NCBI RefSeq assembly: GCF_035917275.1
Contig: NZ_CP108508.1
Span: 7,254,001-7,318,000 of the forward strand
Direction: 5' to 3'
Length of the DNA stretch: 64,000 bases
DNA from: Streptomyces sp. NBC_01237
Lineage (GTDB): Bacteria; Actinomycetota; Actinomycetes; Streptomycetales; Streptomycetaceae
Part shown: positions 51,537-60,136 of the stretch, piece after piece
Numbering within the stretch: position 1 is the first letter of the stretch
How the letters are laid out: every line of letters starts with the position of its first letter
Program-made: the position numbers and the translations under genes
The notes under the pieces: model-generated
Database searches by the model: none
The model's input: the letters and a program-made list of their open reading frames with translations, nothing else
What the model was told of the DNA's origin: nothing

Positions 51537-52564
51537 ACGACAGCCACGAAAAGGACCGGGACTCGAACACCTCGTACGGCCACAAGCCCTTCAAACGCTC
51601 CCGCAGCCACTTCGCCGACCGCATCACCGCCGACGGCCGCGACGGCTGGCCGGTCGAGGCGGGCCGCTACCGGCTCGTCGTCAGCCGCGCCTGCCCGTGG
51701 GCGAGCAGGGCCCTCGTCTCACGGCGCCTCCTCGGCCTGGAGGACGCCCTCCCGCTCGGCATCACCGACCCCATCCAGGACGACCGCAGCTGGCGCTTCA
51801 CCCTCGACGAGGACGGCCGGGACCCGGTGCTGGGCATCCGGTACCTGAGCGAGGCGTACGACGCACGTGAGCGCGGCTACCCCGGCGGGGTCAGCGTGCC
51901 CGCCGTCGTGGACGTACCGAGCGGCAAGCTCGTCACCAACGACTACCAGCGGATCACCCTGGACCTCGCCACCGAATGGAGCGCCCTGCACCGCCCCGGC
52001 GCACCCGACCTCTACCCGGAGCCCCTCCGCGACGAGATCGACGAGGTGATGGAAGGGATCTACCGCGACGTCAACAACGGCGTCTACCGGGCCGGTTTCG
52101 CCGACAGCCAGGACGCCTACGACGCCGCGTACACCGATGTGTTCCGCCGCCTCGACCTCGTCTCCGCGCGTCTGGCCGACCGCCGCTACCTGGTCGGCGA
52201 CACGATCACGGAGGCGGACATCCGGCTGTTCACCACCCTGGTGCGCTTCGACGCCGTCTACCACGGACACTTCAAGTGCAACCGTACGAAGATCACCGAG
52301 GACCCCGTCCTGTGGGCGTACTCCCGTGATCTCTACCAGACGCCCGGCTTCGGCGACACGGTCGACTTCGACCACATCAAGCAGCACTACTACCGGGTGC
52401 ACACCGGCATCAACCCCACCGGCATCGTGCCCCTCGGCCCCGACCTGTCCGGCTGGCTGACCCCGCACCACCGGGAGGAGCTGGGCGGGCGCCCGTTCGG
52501 CGACGGAACACCTCCGGGGCCCGTACCGCCCGGCGAGGAGGTCCCGGCGCGCGGACGGCCCTGA
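51533..52564 (+). CDS. glutathionyl-hydroquinone reductase-like (CPWA) thiol transferase
   Basis: This 343-residue Xi-class transferase has the catalytic CPWA motif in SRACPWASRALVSR, then GVSVPAVVDVPSGKLVTNDY and the C-terminal helical domain NNGVYRAGFADSQDAYD; RYLVGDTITEADIRLFTTLVRFD; HFKCNRTKI. In proteobacteria these remove glutathione from quinone conjugates. Streptomyces uses mycothiol, so the physiological thiol may differ. GAGGAG lies about 7 bases before ATG 51533, which overlaps the exporter stop. The pairing suggests a detoxification module for quinones or electrophiles. Confidence 0.9.
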   Translation: MNDSHEKDRDSNTSYGHKPFKRSRSHFADRITADGRDGWPVEAGRYRLVVSRACPWASRALVSRRLLGLEDALPLGITDPIQDDRSWRFTLDEDGRDPVLGIRYLSEAYDARERGYPGGVSVPAVVDVPSGKLVTNDYQRITLDLATEWSALHRPGAPDLYPEPLRDEIDEVMEGIYRDVNNGVYRAGFADSQDAYDAAYTDVFRRLDLVSARLADRRYLVGDTITEADIRLFTTLVRFDAVYHGHFKCNRTKITEDPVLWAYSRDLYQTPGFGDTVDFDHIKQHYYRVHTGINPTGIVPLGPDLSGWLTPHHREELGGRPFGDGTPPGPVPPGEEVPARGRP

Positions 52565-52686
52565 ACGGAGGGCGGCCGTGCGGTGCGTCGAGGGCGGGAG
52601 GTGCCCGTACGGCGCGACGCGGATGCCCCGGCCCGGAAGGCCACCGTCCGCCGCGGTGCGGACGGTGGCCCGCGTAACGTGCGCAC

Positions 52687-53820
52687 ATGGCCGCGAAGAC
52701 GAATCCGCCCGCCCGCCCCCAGGTGCTCTCCACGCGCGCCCTCAACCGCGCCACGCTGGAGCGCCAACTCCTGCTGCACCGGGCGGACATGTCCGCCAAG
52801 GAGGCCGTGGAGCACCTCGTCGGACTCCAGGCGCAGAACACCAGGCCGCCGTACTTCCAGCTCTTCGCCCGGCTCGAAGGCTTCGAACCCGCCGAGCTCT
52901 CCGCCCTGATGGAGTCCCGCGAGGTGGTCCGGATGGTCACCCTCCGCTCCACCATCCACACCCACACCGCCCAGGACGCCCTCACCCTGCGCCCGCTGGT
53001 CCAGGCGGCACGCGACCGGGAGCTGAAGACCTTCCGCCGGGGCCTCGTCGGCGTGGACCTCGACCGGCTCTCGGCGATCAGCCGGAAGCTCGTCGAGGAA
53101 CGGCCCCGCACCAACAAGGAACTGCGCGCGGAACTCCTCGCCGAGTGGCCGGACGCCGATCCGCAGGCCCTCTCGGTGGCCGCCCGATGCGGCCTGCCCC
53201 TGGTCCAGGTCACCCCGCGAGGACTCTGGGACCGGAGCGGCCAGGTCGAACTGACCACCGTCGAGCACTGGCTCGGCCGGTCCTCGCAGCCCGCTCCCGC
53301 ACCCGACGGCACCGTCCTGCGCTACCTCGGCGCCTTCGGGCCCGCGTCCGTGAAGGACATGCAGACATGGGCGGGGCTGACCCGGCTGCGGGAGGTCTTC
53401 GAACGGCTGCGGCCACGACTGCGCACGTTCCGCGACGAGAACGGGGCCGAACTCTTCGACCTCCCCGACGCCCCGCGCCCCGACCCGGACACCCCGGCCC
53501 CGCCGCGCTTCCTGCCCGAGTTCGACAACGTCCTGCTCGGCCACGCCGACCGCTCCCGCGTCATCCCGCCCGCCCACAAGGGGCGCAACGGGGTGGGCAA
53601 CCAGTCCTACGGAACCGTCCTCGTCGACGGATTCCTCGCGGCCGTCTGGCGGGCCGACCGGACCGGGGACACCGCGAACCTCACGGTGCAGCCGCTCGGC
53701 AGGCTCGGCCGCGCCGAGCGCGACGCGGTCGGCGAGGAAGCCGTAGGGATGCTGTCGGTGATGTCGGAGGCGACCGCGTACGACGTCCGGTTCGCCGACT
53801 TCATCGACTTCGGGGACTGA
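52687..53820 (+). CDS. winged-helix DNA glycosylase-like protein (HTH_42/AlkZ family)
   Basis: This 377-residue protein belongs to the HTH_42 family (formerly DUF1006). The N-terminal winged-helix region contains HLVGLQAQNTRPPYFQLFARL with Gln48-x-Gln50, the QxQ motif of the AlkZ subfamily that excises bulky or crosslinked nucleobases. RSTIHTHTAQDALTLRPLVQ (DNA-contact loop) follows, and a C-terminal LPEFDNVLLGHADRSRVI. AlkZ enzymes give self-resistance to genotoxic natural products; YcaQ/YQL relatives carry QxD. No biosynthetic cluster is adjacent, so a housekeeping repair role is equally likely. Confidence 0.85.
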   Translation: MAAKTNPPARPQVLSTRALNRATLERQLLLHRADMSAKEAVEHLVGLQAQNTRPPYFQLFARLEGFEPAELSALMESREVVRMVTLRSTIHTHTAQDALTLRPLVQAARDRELKTFRRGLVGVDLDRLSAISRKLVEERPRTNKELRAELLAEWPDADPQALSVAARCGLPLVQVTPRGLWDRSGQVELTTVEHWLGRSSQPAPAPDGTVLRYLGAFGPASVKDMQTWAGLTRLREVFERLRPRLRTFRDENGAELFDLPDAPRPDPDTPAPPRFLPEFDNVLLGHADRSRVIPPAHKGRNGVGNQSYGTVLVDGFLAAVWRADRTGDTANLTVQPLGRLGRAERDAVGEEAVGMLSVMSEATAYDVRFADFIDFGD

Positions 53821-53851
53821 GAGCGGCCCGGCACCCGGGCGGGCGGGGCTG

Positions 53852-54724
53852 TCAGGGCAGCAGACCCGCCCTGCGCGCCGCCACCACCGCTTCGAGCCGG
53901 GTGTGCGCCCCCAGCTTGCGCATCGCGGAACGCAGATACCCCTTCACGGTCTCCGGCCGCAGCCCCAGCCGGTCCGCCGCCGTGGCGTTCGTCGCCCCCG
54001 CCGCCACACAGGCGATGACATCCACCTCGCGCGGCGCCAGCCGCACCGTCCCGGCCGCCGGTCCCGGCGCCCCGGACGCCGAGGCGAGGCGCCCGCACAC
54101 CGTGAGCAGCTCCTCCCGGAGGTCCGGGTCGACGATCTTCGGGGCGAGCGCCCGCAGCTCGCGATGCGCCTCGCGCACGTCCTCCCAGGCGCCCGGACCC
54201 GTGTGCGGATCGGTCACCTGCTCCAGGGTGGCCGCCAGAAGCTGCTGCACCTCGTCCCGTACCGCGAGCGCCTGTTCCACATCGCGGGCCGCGGCGACGG
54301 CGGCGTCGAACGTACGGTCCCCGAGGGTGATCGGATTCCGCAGCGCCCCGTACAGCAGGCCCCGCACCTTCCGGCGCACGACCACGGGCACCGCGACCAC
54401 CGAACGCAGCCCCTCCGCCGCGACGGCCGTGTCGTACTCGTGGCTGATGTGGCGCGAGGAGGCGTAGTCCGTCACCGCGCACGGCCGTGACAGCGCGATC
54501 GACTTGCCGCCGAGCCCGCTGCCCGCCGAGATGACCAGCCCGCGCAGCGCGGTGGTCTGCGCCCCGTTCAGCTCCACGATCCGGGCGTGGCGCGCATCCG
54601 ACAGCAGCCCGCCGAAGGCCACCGGAAGCCCACTCGATCGTCGCAGCCTCAGCAGCGCGGCTTGCATCTCGACCGCTTCGTCCGGTTCGGGCATGGTGAC
54701 GTCGCTCCGCCCTGTTCGTTCCAC
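53852..54724 (-). CDS. GAF domain LuxR-type transcriptional regulator
   Basis: This 290-residue regulator has a GAF-like sensor at about 30-160 (GLGGKSIALSRPCAVTDYASS; GLRSVVAVPVVVRRKVRGLLYGALR) and a C-terminal LuxR helix-turn-helix at about 228-290 (LAPREVDVIACVAAGATNATAADRLGLRPETVKGYLRSAMRKLGA). It is divergent from two acyl-CoA ligases and probably controls them in response to a small aromatic or acyl ligand. GTG 54724 or ATG 54694 may be the start. Confidence 0.88.
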   Translation of the reverse strand: MERTGRSDVTMPEPDEAVEMQAALLRLRRSSGLPVAFGGLLSDARHARIVELNGAQTTALRGLVISAGSGLGGKSIALSRPCAVTDYASSRHISHEYDTAVAAEGLRSVVAVPVVVRRKVRGLLYGALRNPITLGDRTFDAAVAAARDVEQALAVRDEVQQLLAATLEQVTDPHTGPGAWEDVREAHRELRALAPKIVDPDLREELLTVCGRLASASGAPGPAAGTVRLAPREVDVIACVAAGATNATAADRLGLRPETVKGYLRSAMRKLGAHTRLEAVVAARRAGLLP

Positions 54725-54804
54725 CCCCGTCCGGGGGTAGTGAGACCTGGGTCACTGTTTACATGATGTTAAGTGACCGGTCCGGTCCGCAATGAGGAGG
54801 GCAC

Positions 54805-56502
54805 ATGTCGGCAACCAGTGCGACGGAGACGTTCCGGGCCGCCCGGGACTTCCTGCTGGAACACCGCGAGGACTACGCGAAGGCATACGAGGGTTTCCGC
54901 TGGCCCCGATCCGAGAACTTCAACTGGGCGCTCGACTGGTTCGACGTCATCGCCGAGAACAACGACCGCACCGCCCTGCACATCGTGGAGGAGGACGGGC
55001 GGCGCACCGAGGTGTCGTTCGCCCGGATGTCCGCCCGCTCCAACCAGGCCGCGAACTGGCTCAGGGACCGGGGCGTCCGCGAGGGCGACCGCATCCTCGT
55101 CATGCTCGGCAACCAGGTCGAGCTGTGGGAGACGGCGCTGGCCGCGATGAAGCTGCGTGCCGTCGTCATCCCGGCGACCCCGCTGCTGGGCCCCGTCGAC
55201 CTGCGCGACCGCGTCGAACGCGGCCGGGTCCGCCATGTGCTCGTGCGGGGGGCGGACACCGCGAAGTTCGACGAGGTGCCCGGCGACTACACCCGGCTCG
55301 CCGTCGGCGGCGCGGACGGGAGCGGGAGCGGCGGCATCGAGGGATGGCTGTCGTACGCGGGTGCCGACACCCTGCCCACGACCTTCACGCCGGACCGGGA
55401 GACCGACGCCGACGAACCGCTGATGCTCTACTTCACCTCCGGCACCACCGCCCGCCCCAAGCTGGTCGAGCACACCCATGTCTCCTACCCCGTGGGCCAC
55501 TTGTCCACGATGTACTGGATCGGCCTCAAGCCCGGCGATGTGCATCTGAACATCTCCTCGCCCGGCTGGGCCAAGCACGCCTGGTCGAACCTCTTCGCCC
55601 CGTGGAGCGCCGAGGCCACCGTCTTCATCTTCAACTACACCCGCTTCGACGCGGCCCGGCTGATGGCGGAGATGGACCGCTCGGCCGTCACCAGCTTCTG
55701 CGCGCCGCCCACCGTCTGGCGGATGCTCATCCAGGCCGACCTCTCCCAGCTGAAGACACCGCCGCGCGAGGTCGTGGCGGCGGGCGAGCCGCTCAACCCC
55801 GAGGTCATCGAGACGGTGCGCCGCGAGTGGGGCGTCACCATCCGGGACGGCTTCGGCCAGACCGAGACCGCCGTCCAGGTCGCCAACACCCCCGGCCAGC
55901 TGCTGAAGGCCGGATCCATGGGGCGGCCCAGTCCCGGCTTCAAGGTCGAACTCCTCGACCCGGTCAGCGGCGAGGCCGGTGCCACCGAGGGCGAGATCTC
56001 CCTCGACCTCTCGGCCCACCCCGTCGGCCTGATGACCGGATACCACGGCGACCCGGACCGTACCGCCGAGGCGATGGCGGGCGGCTACTACCGCACCGGT
56101 GACATCGGCGCCCGCGACGAGGACGGTTACATCACGTACATCGGCCGCGCCGACGACGTCTTCAAGGCGTCCGACTACAAGATCTCGCCGTTCGAGCTGG
56201 AGAGCGCGCTGCTGGAGCACGAAGCGGTCGCCGAGGCCGCCGTCGTGCCCGCCCCCGACCCGGTCCGGCTCGCCGTGCCGAAGGCGTACATCGTGCTGGC
56301 CGAGGGCTGGGAGCCCGGACCGGAGACGGCCAGGGCACTGTTCGCGCACTCCAGGTCGGTCCTCGCCCCGTACAAGCGCATCCGCCGGCTGGAGTTCGCC
56401 GAACTGCCGAAGACCGTCTCGGGCAAGATCCGCCGCATCGAGCTCCGCGGGCGCACCGCCGCCGGGACCGGCACCGAGTTCGACGAGGGGGACCTGCGAT
56501 GA
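54805..56502 (+). CDS. AMP-binding acyl-CoA ligase (acetyl-CoA synthetase/medium-chain type)
   Basis: This 565-residue ANL enzyme has an AMP-binding core: YFTSGTTARPKLVEHTH (P-loop), the DGFGQTE acceptor motif, YRTGDIGARDEDGYITYIGRADDVFKASDYKISPFELE, and catalytic Lys in PKTVSGKIRRIELR. It activates a fatty or aryl acid with ATP and transfers it to CoA. AGGAGG precedes ATG 54805. Its stop overlaps the next ligase (ATGA). The two ligases and the GAF-LuxR regulator form a local acid-activation locus. Confidence 0.93.
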   Translation: MSATSATETFRAARDFLLEHREDYAKAYEGFRWPRSENFNWALDWFDVIAENNDRTALHIVEEDGRRTEVSFARMSARSNQAANWLRDRGVREGDRILVMLGNQVELWETALAAMKLRAVVIPATPLLGPVDLRDRVERGRVRHVLVRGADTAKFDEVPGDYTRLAVGGADGSGSGGIEGWLSYAGADTLPTTFTPDRETDADEPLMLYFTSGTTARPKLVEHTHVSYPVGHLSTMYWIGLKPGDVHLNISSPGWAKHAWSNLFAPWSAEATVFIFNYTRFDAARLMAEMDRSAVTSFCAPPTVWRMLIQADLSQLKTPPREVVAAGEPLNPEVIETVRREWGVTIRDGFGQTETAVQVANTPGQLLKAGSMGRPSPGFKVELLDPVSGEAGATEGEISLDLSAHPVGLMTGYHGDPDRTAEAMAGGYYRTGDIGARDEDGYITYIGRADDVFKASDYKISPFELESALLEHEAVAEAAVVPAPDPVRLAVPKAYIVLAEGWEPGPETARALFAHSRSVLAPYKRIRRLEFAELPKTVSGKIRRIELRGRTAAGTGTEFDEGDLR

Positions 56503-58106
56503 GCGAACCGTCCTACGCGCACGGCACCGGGACCACCCCGCTGCTCGGTGACACCATCGGACGCAACCTCGACCGGGCCGTCGAGGCGTTCGGCTCGCGC
56601 GAGGCCCTGGTCGACGTGGCGTCCGGGCGGCGCTGGACGTACGCCGAATTCGGGGCCGACGTCCAGGAACTGGCCCGTGCCCTCATGGCGTCCGGCGTGG
56701 CCAAGGGCGACCGGGTCGGGATCTGGGCCGTCAACTGCCCGGAGTGGGTGCTCGTCCAGTACGCGACGGCCCGCATCGGCGCCGTCATGGTCACCATCAA
56801 CCCCGCCTACCGGGCGCACGAGCTGGAGTTCGTCCTCAACCAGTCCGGCATCTCCCTGCTGGTCGCCTCGCTCGCCCACCGCATCAGCGACTACCGCGCG
56901 CTCGTCGGCCAGGTCTGCGGCAACTGCCCCTCCCTGCGCGCCGTCCACTACATAGATGACCCGTCCTGGGCCGAACTGACCGCCGCCGCGCAGTCCGTCA
57001 CGGCCGAGCAACTGGCTTCCCGGGAAGCCGAGTTGTCCTGCGACGACCCGATCAACATCCAGTACACCTCGGGCACCACCGGCTTCCCCAAGGGCGCCAC
57101 GCTCTCCCATCACAACATCCTCAACAACGGGTACTTCGTCGGGGAGCTGGTCGCCTACACCGAGCAGGACCGGGTCTGTCTGCCGGTGCCCTTCTACCAC
57201 TGCTTCGGCATGGTGATGGGGAACCTCGGCATCACCTCCCACGGCGCCTGCATCGTGATCCCCGGCCCGTCCTTCGAACCCACCGCCGTTCTCACGGCGG
57301 TCCAGCGGGAGCGCTGCACCTCGCTCTACGGCGTCCCCACCATGTTCATCGCCGAGCTCGACCTCCCCGACTTCGCCTCGTACGACCTCTCCTCGCTGCG
57401 CACCGGAATCATGGCCGGGTCCCCCTGCCCGGTCGAGGTGATGAAGCGCGTCGTCGCCGAGATGCACATGGACGAGGTGTCCATCTGCTACGGGATGACG
57501 GAGACCTCCCCGGTCTCCACCCAGACCCGCCGCGACGACGACCTGGACCGCCGGACCGGCACGGTCGGGCGGGTGCTGCCGCACATCGAGGTCAAGGTGG
57601 TCGACCCGGTGAGCGGGGTGACCCTGCCGCGCGGAGAGGCGGGCGAACTGCGCACCCGTGGCTACAGCGTGATGCTGGGCTACTGGGAACAGCCCGACCG
57701 GACGGCCGAGGTGATCGACGCGGGCCGCTGGATGCACACCGGGGACCTCGCGGTGATGCGCGAGGACGGCTATGTCCAGATCGTCGGCCGGATCAAGGAC
57801 ATGATCATCCGGGGCGGCGAGAACGTGTACCCGAGGGAGATCGAGGAGTTCCTCTACGGTCATCCGAAGATCGCCGACGTACAGGTGGTGGGGGTGCCGG
57901 ACAAGAGGTACGGCGAGGAGATCCTGGCCTGTGTCATCCCCCGCGACCCGGCCGATCCGCCGACGCTGGAGGAGATCACCGCGTACTGCCGTGAGCAGCT
58001 CGCGCACTACAAGCTCCCGCGCGCGCTCAGGATTCTGGAGTCCTTCCCGATGACGGTGAGCGGGAAGGTCCGGAAGATCGAGCTGCGCGAGACCTACAGC
58101 CGCTGA
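56499..58106 (+). CDS. AMP-binding fatty acyl-CoA ligase (FadD-like)
   Basis: This 535-residue ANL ligase shows YTSGTTGFPKGATLSHHNILNN, then FYHCFGMVMGNLG, YGMTETSPVSTQTRRDDDLDRR, GRWMHTGDLAVMREDGYVQIVGRIKDMIIRGGENVYPREIEEFL, and catalytic Lys in MTVSGKVRKIEL. It fits medium/long-chain acyl-CoA ligases more closely than the upstream paralogue. It starts within the previous stop and ends the two-gene operon. Confidence 0.93.
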   Translation: MSEPSYAHGTGTTPLLGDTIGRNLDRAVEAFGSREALVDVASGRRWTYAEFGADVQELARALMASGVAKGDRVGIWAVNCPEWVLVQYATARIGAVMVTINPAYRAHELEFVLNQSGISLLVASLAHRISDYRALVGQVCGNCPSLRAVHYIDDPSWAELTAAAQSVTAEQLASREAELSCDDPINIQYTSGTTGFPKGATLSHHNILNNGYFVGELVAYTEQDRVCLPVPFYHCFGMVMGNLGITSHGACIVIPGPSFEPTAVLTAVQRERCTSLYGVPTMFIAELDLPDFASYDLSSLRTGIMAGSPCPVEVMKRVVAEMHMDEVSICYGMTETSPVSTQTRRDDDLDRRTGTVGRVLPHIEVKVVDPVSGVTLPRGEAGELRTRGYSVMLGYWEQPDRTAEVIDAGRWMHTGDLAVMREDGYVQIVGRIKDMIIRGGENVYPREIEEFLYGHPKIADVQVVGVPDKRYGEEILACVIPRDPADPPTLEEITAYCREQLAHYKLPRALRILESFPMTVSGKVRKIELRETYSR

Positions 58107-58170
58107 GGGATGTCACGTGGCGGGCCGGTGCGCGGGCGGTGCCGGTGCGCGGCCGTCCCGTCCCGGTGGG

Positions 58171-58401
58171 TCAGGCGGCCTCGATGATGTCCGGGCCCGC
58201 GGTCCGGGTCGCGGCCGCCCACTCGATCAGCAGCACCTCGTACTTCGCCGACTCCACGGACGACCAGTCCTGACCGGCTCCGGCGTCGACGAGCGCGCGA
58301 ATGGCTTCGTTGGCCTGGTCGGCCTGGCTGGCCTCGTCGACGGACGGGGCAGCGGGCAGGGCCGGGCCGGAGGGTATGGAGCGCCGTGGAGTTAAGACCA
58401 T
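58171..58401 (-). CDS. small conserved hypothetical protein with a TTA codon
   Basis: This 76-residue protein is built of a Pro-rich start, an Asp/Glu-rich helix (SVDEASQADQANEAIRALVDAG) and a C-terminal WSSVESAKYEVLLIEWAAATRTAG. The third codon is TTA (MVL), the rare leucine codon read by bldA tRNA in Streptomyces, so synthesis may be limited to late growth. No strong ribosome-binding site is seen, so leaderless translation is possible. Family and function are not recognised. Confidence 0.55.
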   Translation of the reverse strand: MVLTPRRSIPSGPALPAAPSVDEASQADQANEAIRALVDAGAGQDWSSVESAKYEVLLIEWAAATRTAGPDIIEAA

Positions 58402-58503
58402 GCGCTCAGCTTACTTGCCGCCACTGACAGCGACCCCCTCGGTGCGCGCCCGGAGTCGGCGCGCCCGGGATTTCGGGGTGCGCGGCGCGGGCGGACCCGC
58501 CTC

Positions 58504-59022
58504 TCAGGGCTCGCGGCGCATGCAGACCCGAGGCCAGCGGTCCAGGCCGTGTTCCGCCTCCTCCGCCCGGATCTTGCGCAGCCCATCGGTGAGTTCGCCC
58601 TCCCTGAGGGTCCGGAAGCCGATGCGCGCGTAGTACGGGGCGTTCCACGGGACATCGGTGAAGGTGGTCAGGGTGAGCGGCGCCGGCCGCCGTTCGGCCG
58701 CCCATGCGGCGAGGTGGTCGATGAGGGCGCGGCCGATGCCGCGACGGGCGGCGGCCGGGTCGACCGAGACCTGTTCGATATGGAAGGCGCCGTCGACGGG
58801 GTCGGCGATCAGATAGCCGGCCGGGCGGTCGTCGGTGGTCTCCAGGGGATCGGTGGCGACCCAGCAGCGCCCCGCCCGCCGGTAGCTCTCCAGCAGGGTG
58901 AGGGGCGGCGGGTCGTCGTCGGCGACGGAGGCCATGCCGAGGGTGCGGAACGGTTCGCCTGCGGCGCGCTCGATGTCCTGGAGCAGGGGGAGGTCGGCGC
59001 GTCTGGCGGGGCGGATACGCAT
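58504..59022 (-). CDS. GNAT family N-acetyltransferase
   Basis: This 172-residue protein shows an N-terminal MRIRPARRADLPLLQDIER, beta-bulge GYLIADPVDGAFHIEQVSVDPAAARRGIGRALIDHLAAWAAE (motif A, acetyl-CoA loop RRGIGRAL), and NAPYYARIGFRTL (motif B). It transfers an acetyl group to an unidentified amine. It stands alone. Confidence 0.9.
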   Translation of the reverse strand: MRIRPARRADLPLLQDIERAAGEPFRTLGMASVADDDPPPLTLLESYRRAGRCWVATDPLETTDDRPAGYLIADPVDGAFHIEQVSVDPAAARRGIGRALIDHLAAWAAERRPAPLTLTTFTDVPWNAPYYARIGFRTLREGELTDGLRKIRAEEAEHGLDRWPRVCMRREP

Positions 59023-59122
59023 GCGTCCAGTATGGCGAGCGACGCCGGTCGCCGGTATGCGGCGACCGGTATCCGGTGTCTGTCGTTCGTTGTCCGGTCC
59101 TGGCGGAACCGCTCGGGCGGGT

Positions 59123-59875
59123 TCAGGCGCCGGTGCTGATCAGTTCGTCCGCGGGGCTGTTCACCGGCTGCGGTGTCCCGGTGGGATCCAGGACGAAGAG
59201 CGGAATGCCCAGGCCGTCCGCGCGCGCCCCGGCGTCCTCGGTGTAGCCGGCCATGGAAAAGAACACGCCCGCCGCCGAAGCGTTCAGGGCGTTCAGCCAG
59301 AGGCACTCCACATCGCGTGGCGTGGCCGGCCGGGTGCCCGCGTCGACCTGGGCGACGACCCCCGCCGCCCGCAGGTCGATCCGGGACGCGGGCCGCTCCG
59401 GGGGCTGTGTGATCTCGCGGTAGCCCAGCCATGCCAGATACCGGGCGGCAGCGTTCACCGCGTCACGGCCGGTGCGGATCGCCGTCGGGTGGAAGGACGG
59501 CCGCGGATGGGCGGCCGTGCGGGGCAGCGGTATGTGGGAGGGGCCGACCGCTCCGGTCCTGTCGGGAGGTGCGGCGGTATCGGCGCCGGGCGCCGGGGTG
59601 TCCGTACGCGCGGCCGTGACCGGGCGGACCGGAACGCGCAGCACCGTCCCGCACGGGCAGCACAGTTCCGGCTGCGGCCACTGGTCCAGGCGTCCGCACC
59701 CGGCGCAGCGCACCGTCACCCAGTCGTCGTCCCAGGTGCGGTGCGTGAGCGGTTCGGCCGGGGCGCCGCGCAGCAGCGGCGGGGCGGTCGGGCTGCCGCA
59801 CGGGCAGGGGTAGGCCGGTGCGGCGTACGCGTGGCCGCGGCCACAGGCGGGACACCGTACCGGCACGGACTCCAC
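59123..59875 (-). CDS. zinc-ribbon and Mrr-like restriction endonuclease-fold protein
   Basis: This 250-residue protein begins with two Cys4 clusters (residues 8-26: CPACGRGH, CPCG; residues 57-75: CAGCGRLD, CCPCG). A Pro/Ala linker follows, then a C-terminal Mrr-like fold (AVNAAARYLAWLGYREIT; ASRIDLRAAGVVAQVDAGTRP; GVFFSMAGYTEDAGARADGLGIPLFVLD). Mrr nucleases need an Asp followed by Q-x-K; here the position reads AQVDAG, so the catalytic Lys is replaced by Asp and cleavage may be lost. A DNA-binding role is possible. Confidence 0.75.
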   Translation of the reverse strand: MESVPVRCPACGRGHAYAAPAYPCPCGSPTAPPLLRGAPAEPLTHRTWDDDWVTVRCAGCGRLDQWPQPELCCPCGTVLRVPVRPVTAARTDTPAPGADTAAPPDRTGAVGPSHIPLPRTAAHPRPSFHPTAIRTGRDAVNAAARYLAWLGYREITQPPERPASRIDLRAAGVVAQVDAGTRPATPRDVECLWLNALNASAAGVFFSMAGYTEDAGARADGLGIPLFVLDPTGTPQPVNSPADELISTGA

Positions 59876-60009
59876 GGTCGTCTCCCTCCGGTACGTCCTG
59901 CGGGGCGTTCGCGTCGCGTGGCCCCGCCGTCACGGTCATCGTCCACCAAGAGCGAGGCCCTGGGGAGGGAATCGCCGTACTCCGTGGGGTCCGGTGGCCC
60001 CGCGCTCCC

Positions 60010-60038
60010 TTGACGGCTGACGCACCGCGTTTTAGATT
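60010..60038 (+). promoter_or_regulatory. housekeeping-type promoter of gcl
   Basis: TTGACG (60010-60015) and TAGATT (60033-60038) are separated by 17 bases, a near-consensus HrdB promoter. Transcription should begin around 60045, inside the operator region. Confidence 0.8.
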
Positions 60039-60040
60039 GC

Positions 60041-60076
60041 TTCCGTATAGCAGAACTAAACTTCCGTAATACGGAA
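60041..60076 (+). promoter_or_regulatory. IclR-type operator pair of gcl
   Basis: TTCCGTA-A-TACGGAA (60062-60076) is a perfect palindrome with 7-bp arms. A second copy of the left arm, TTCCGTA (60041-60047), sits 21 bases upstream followed by a degenerate right half. Both overlap or follow the predicted start site. The TTCCG-CGGAA form is the usual IclR-family site; AllR controls allantoin and glyoxylate genes in Streptomyces. Confidence 0.75.
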
Positions 60077-60136
60077 TTGGTGCTCTCAGGTGGCGCGACA
60101 GAGCCCGACTCCACCCAGCCCGAGCAGGAGCACTCA

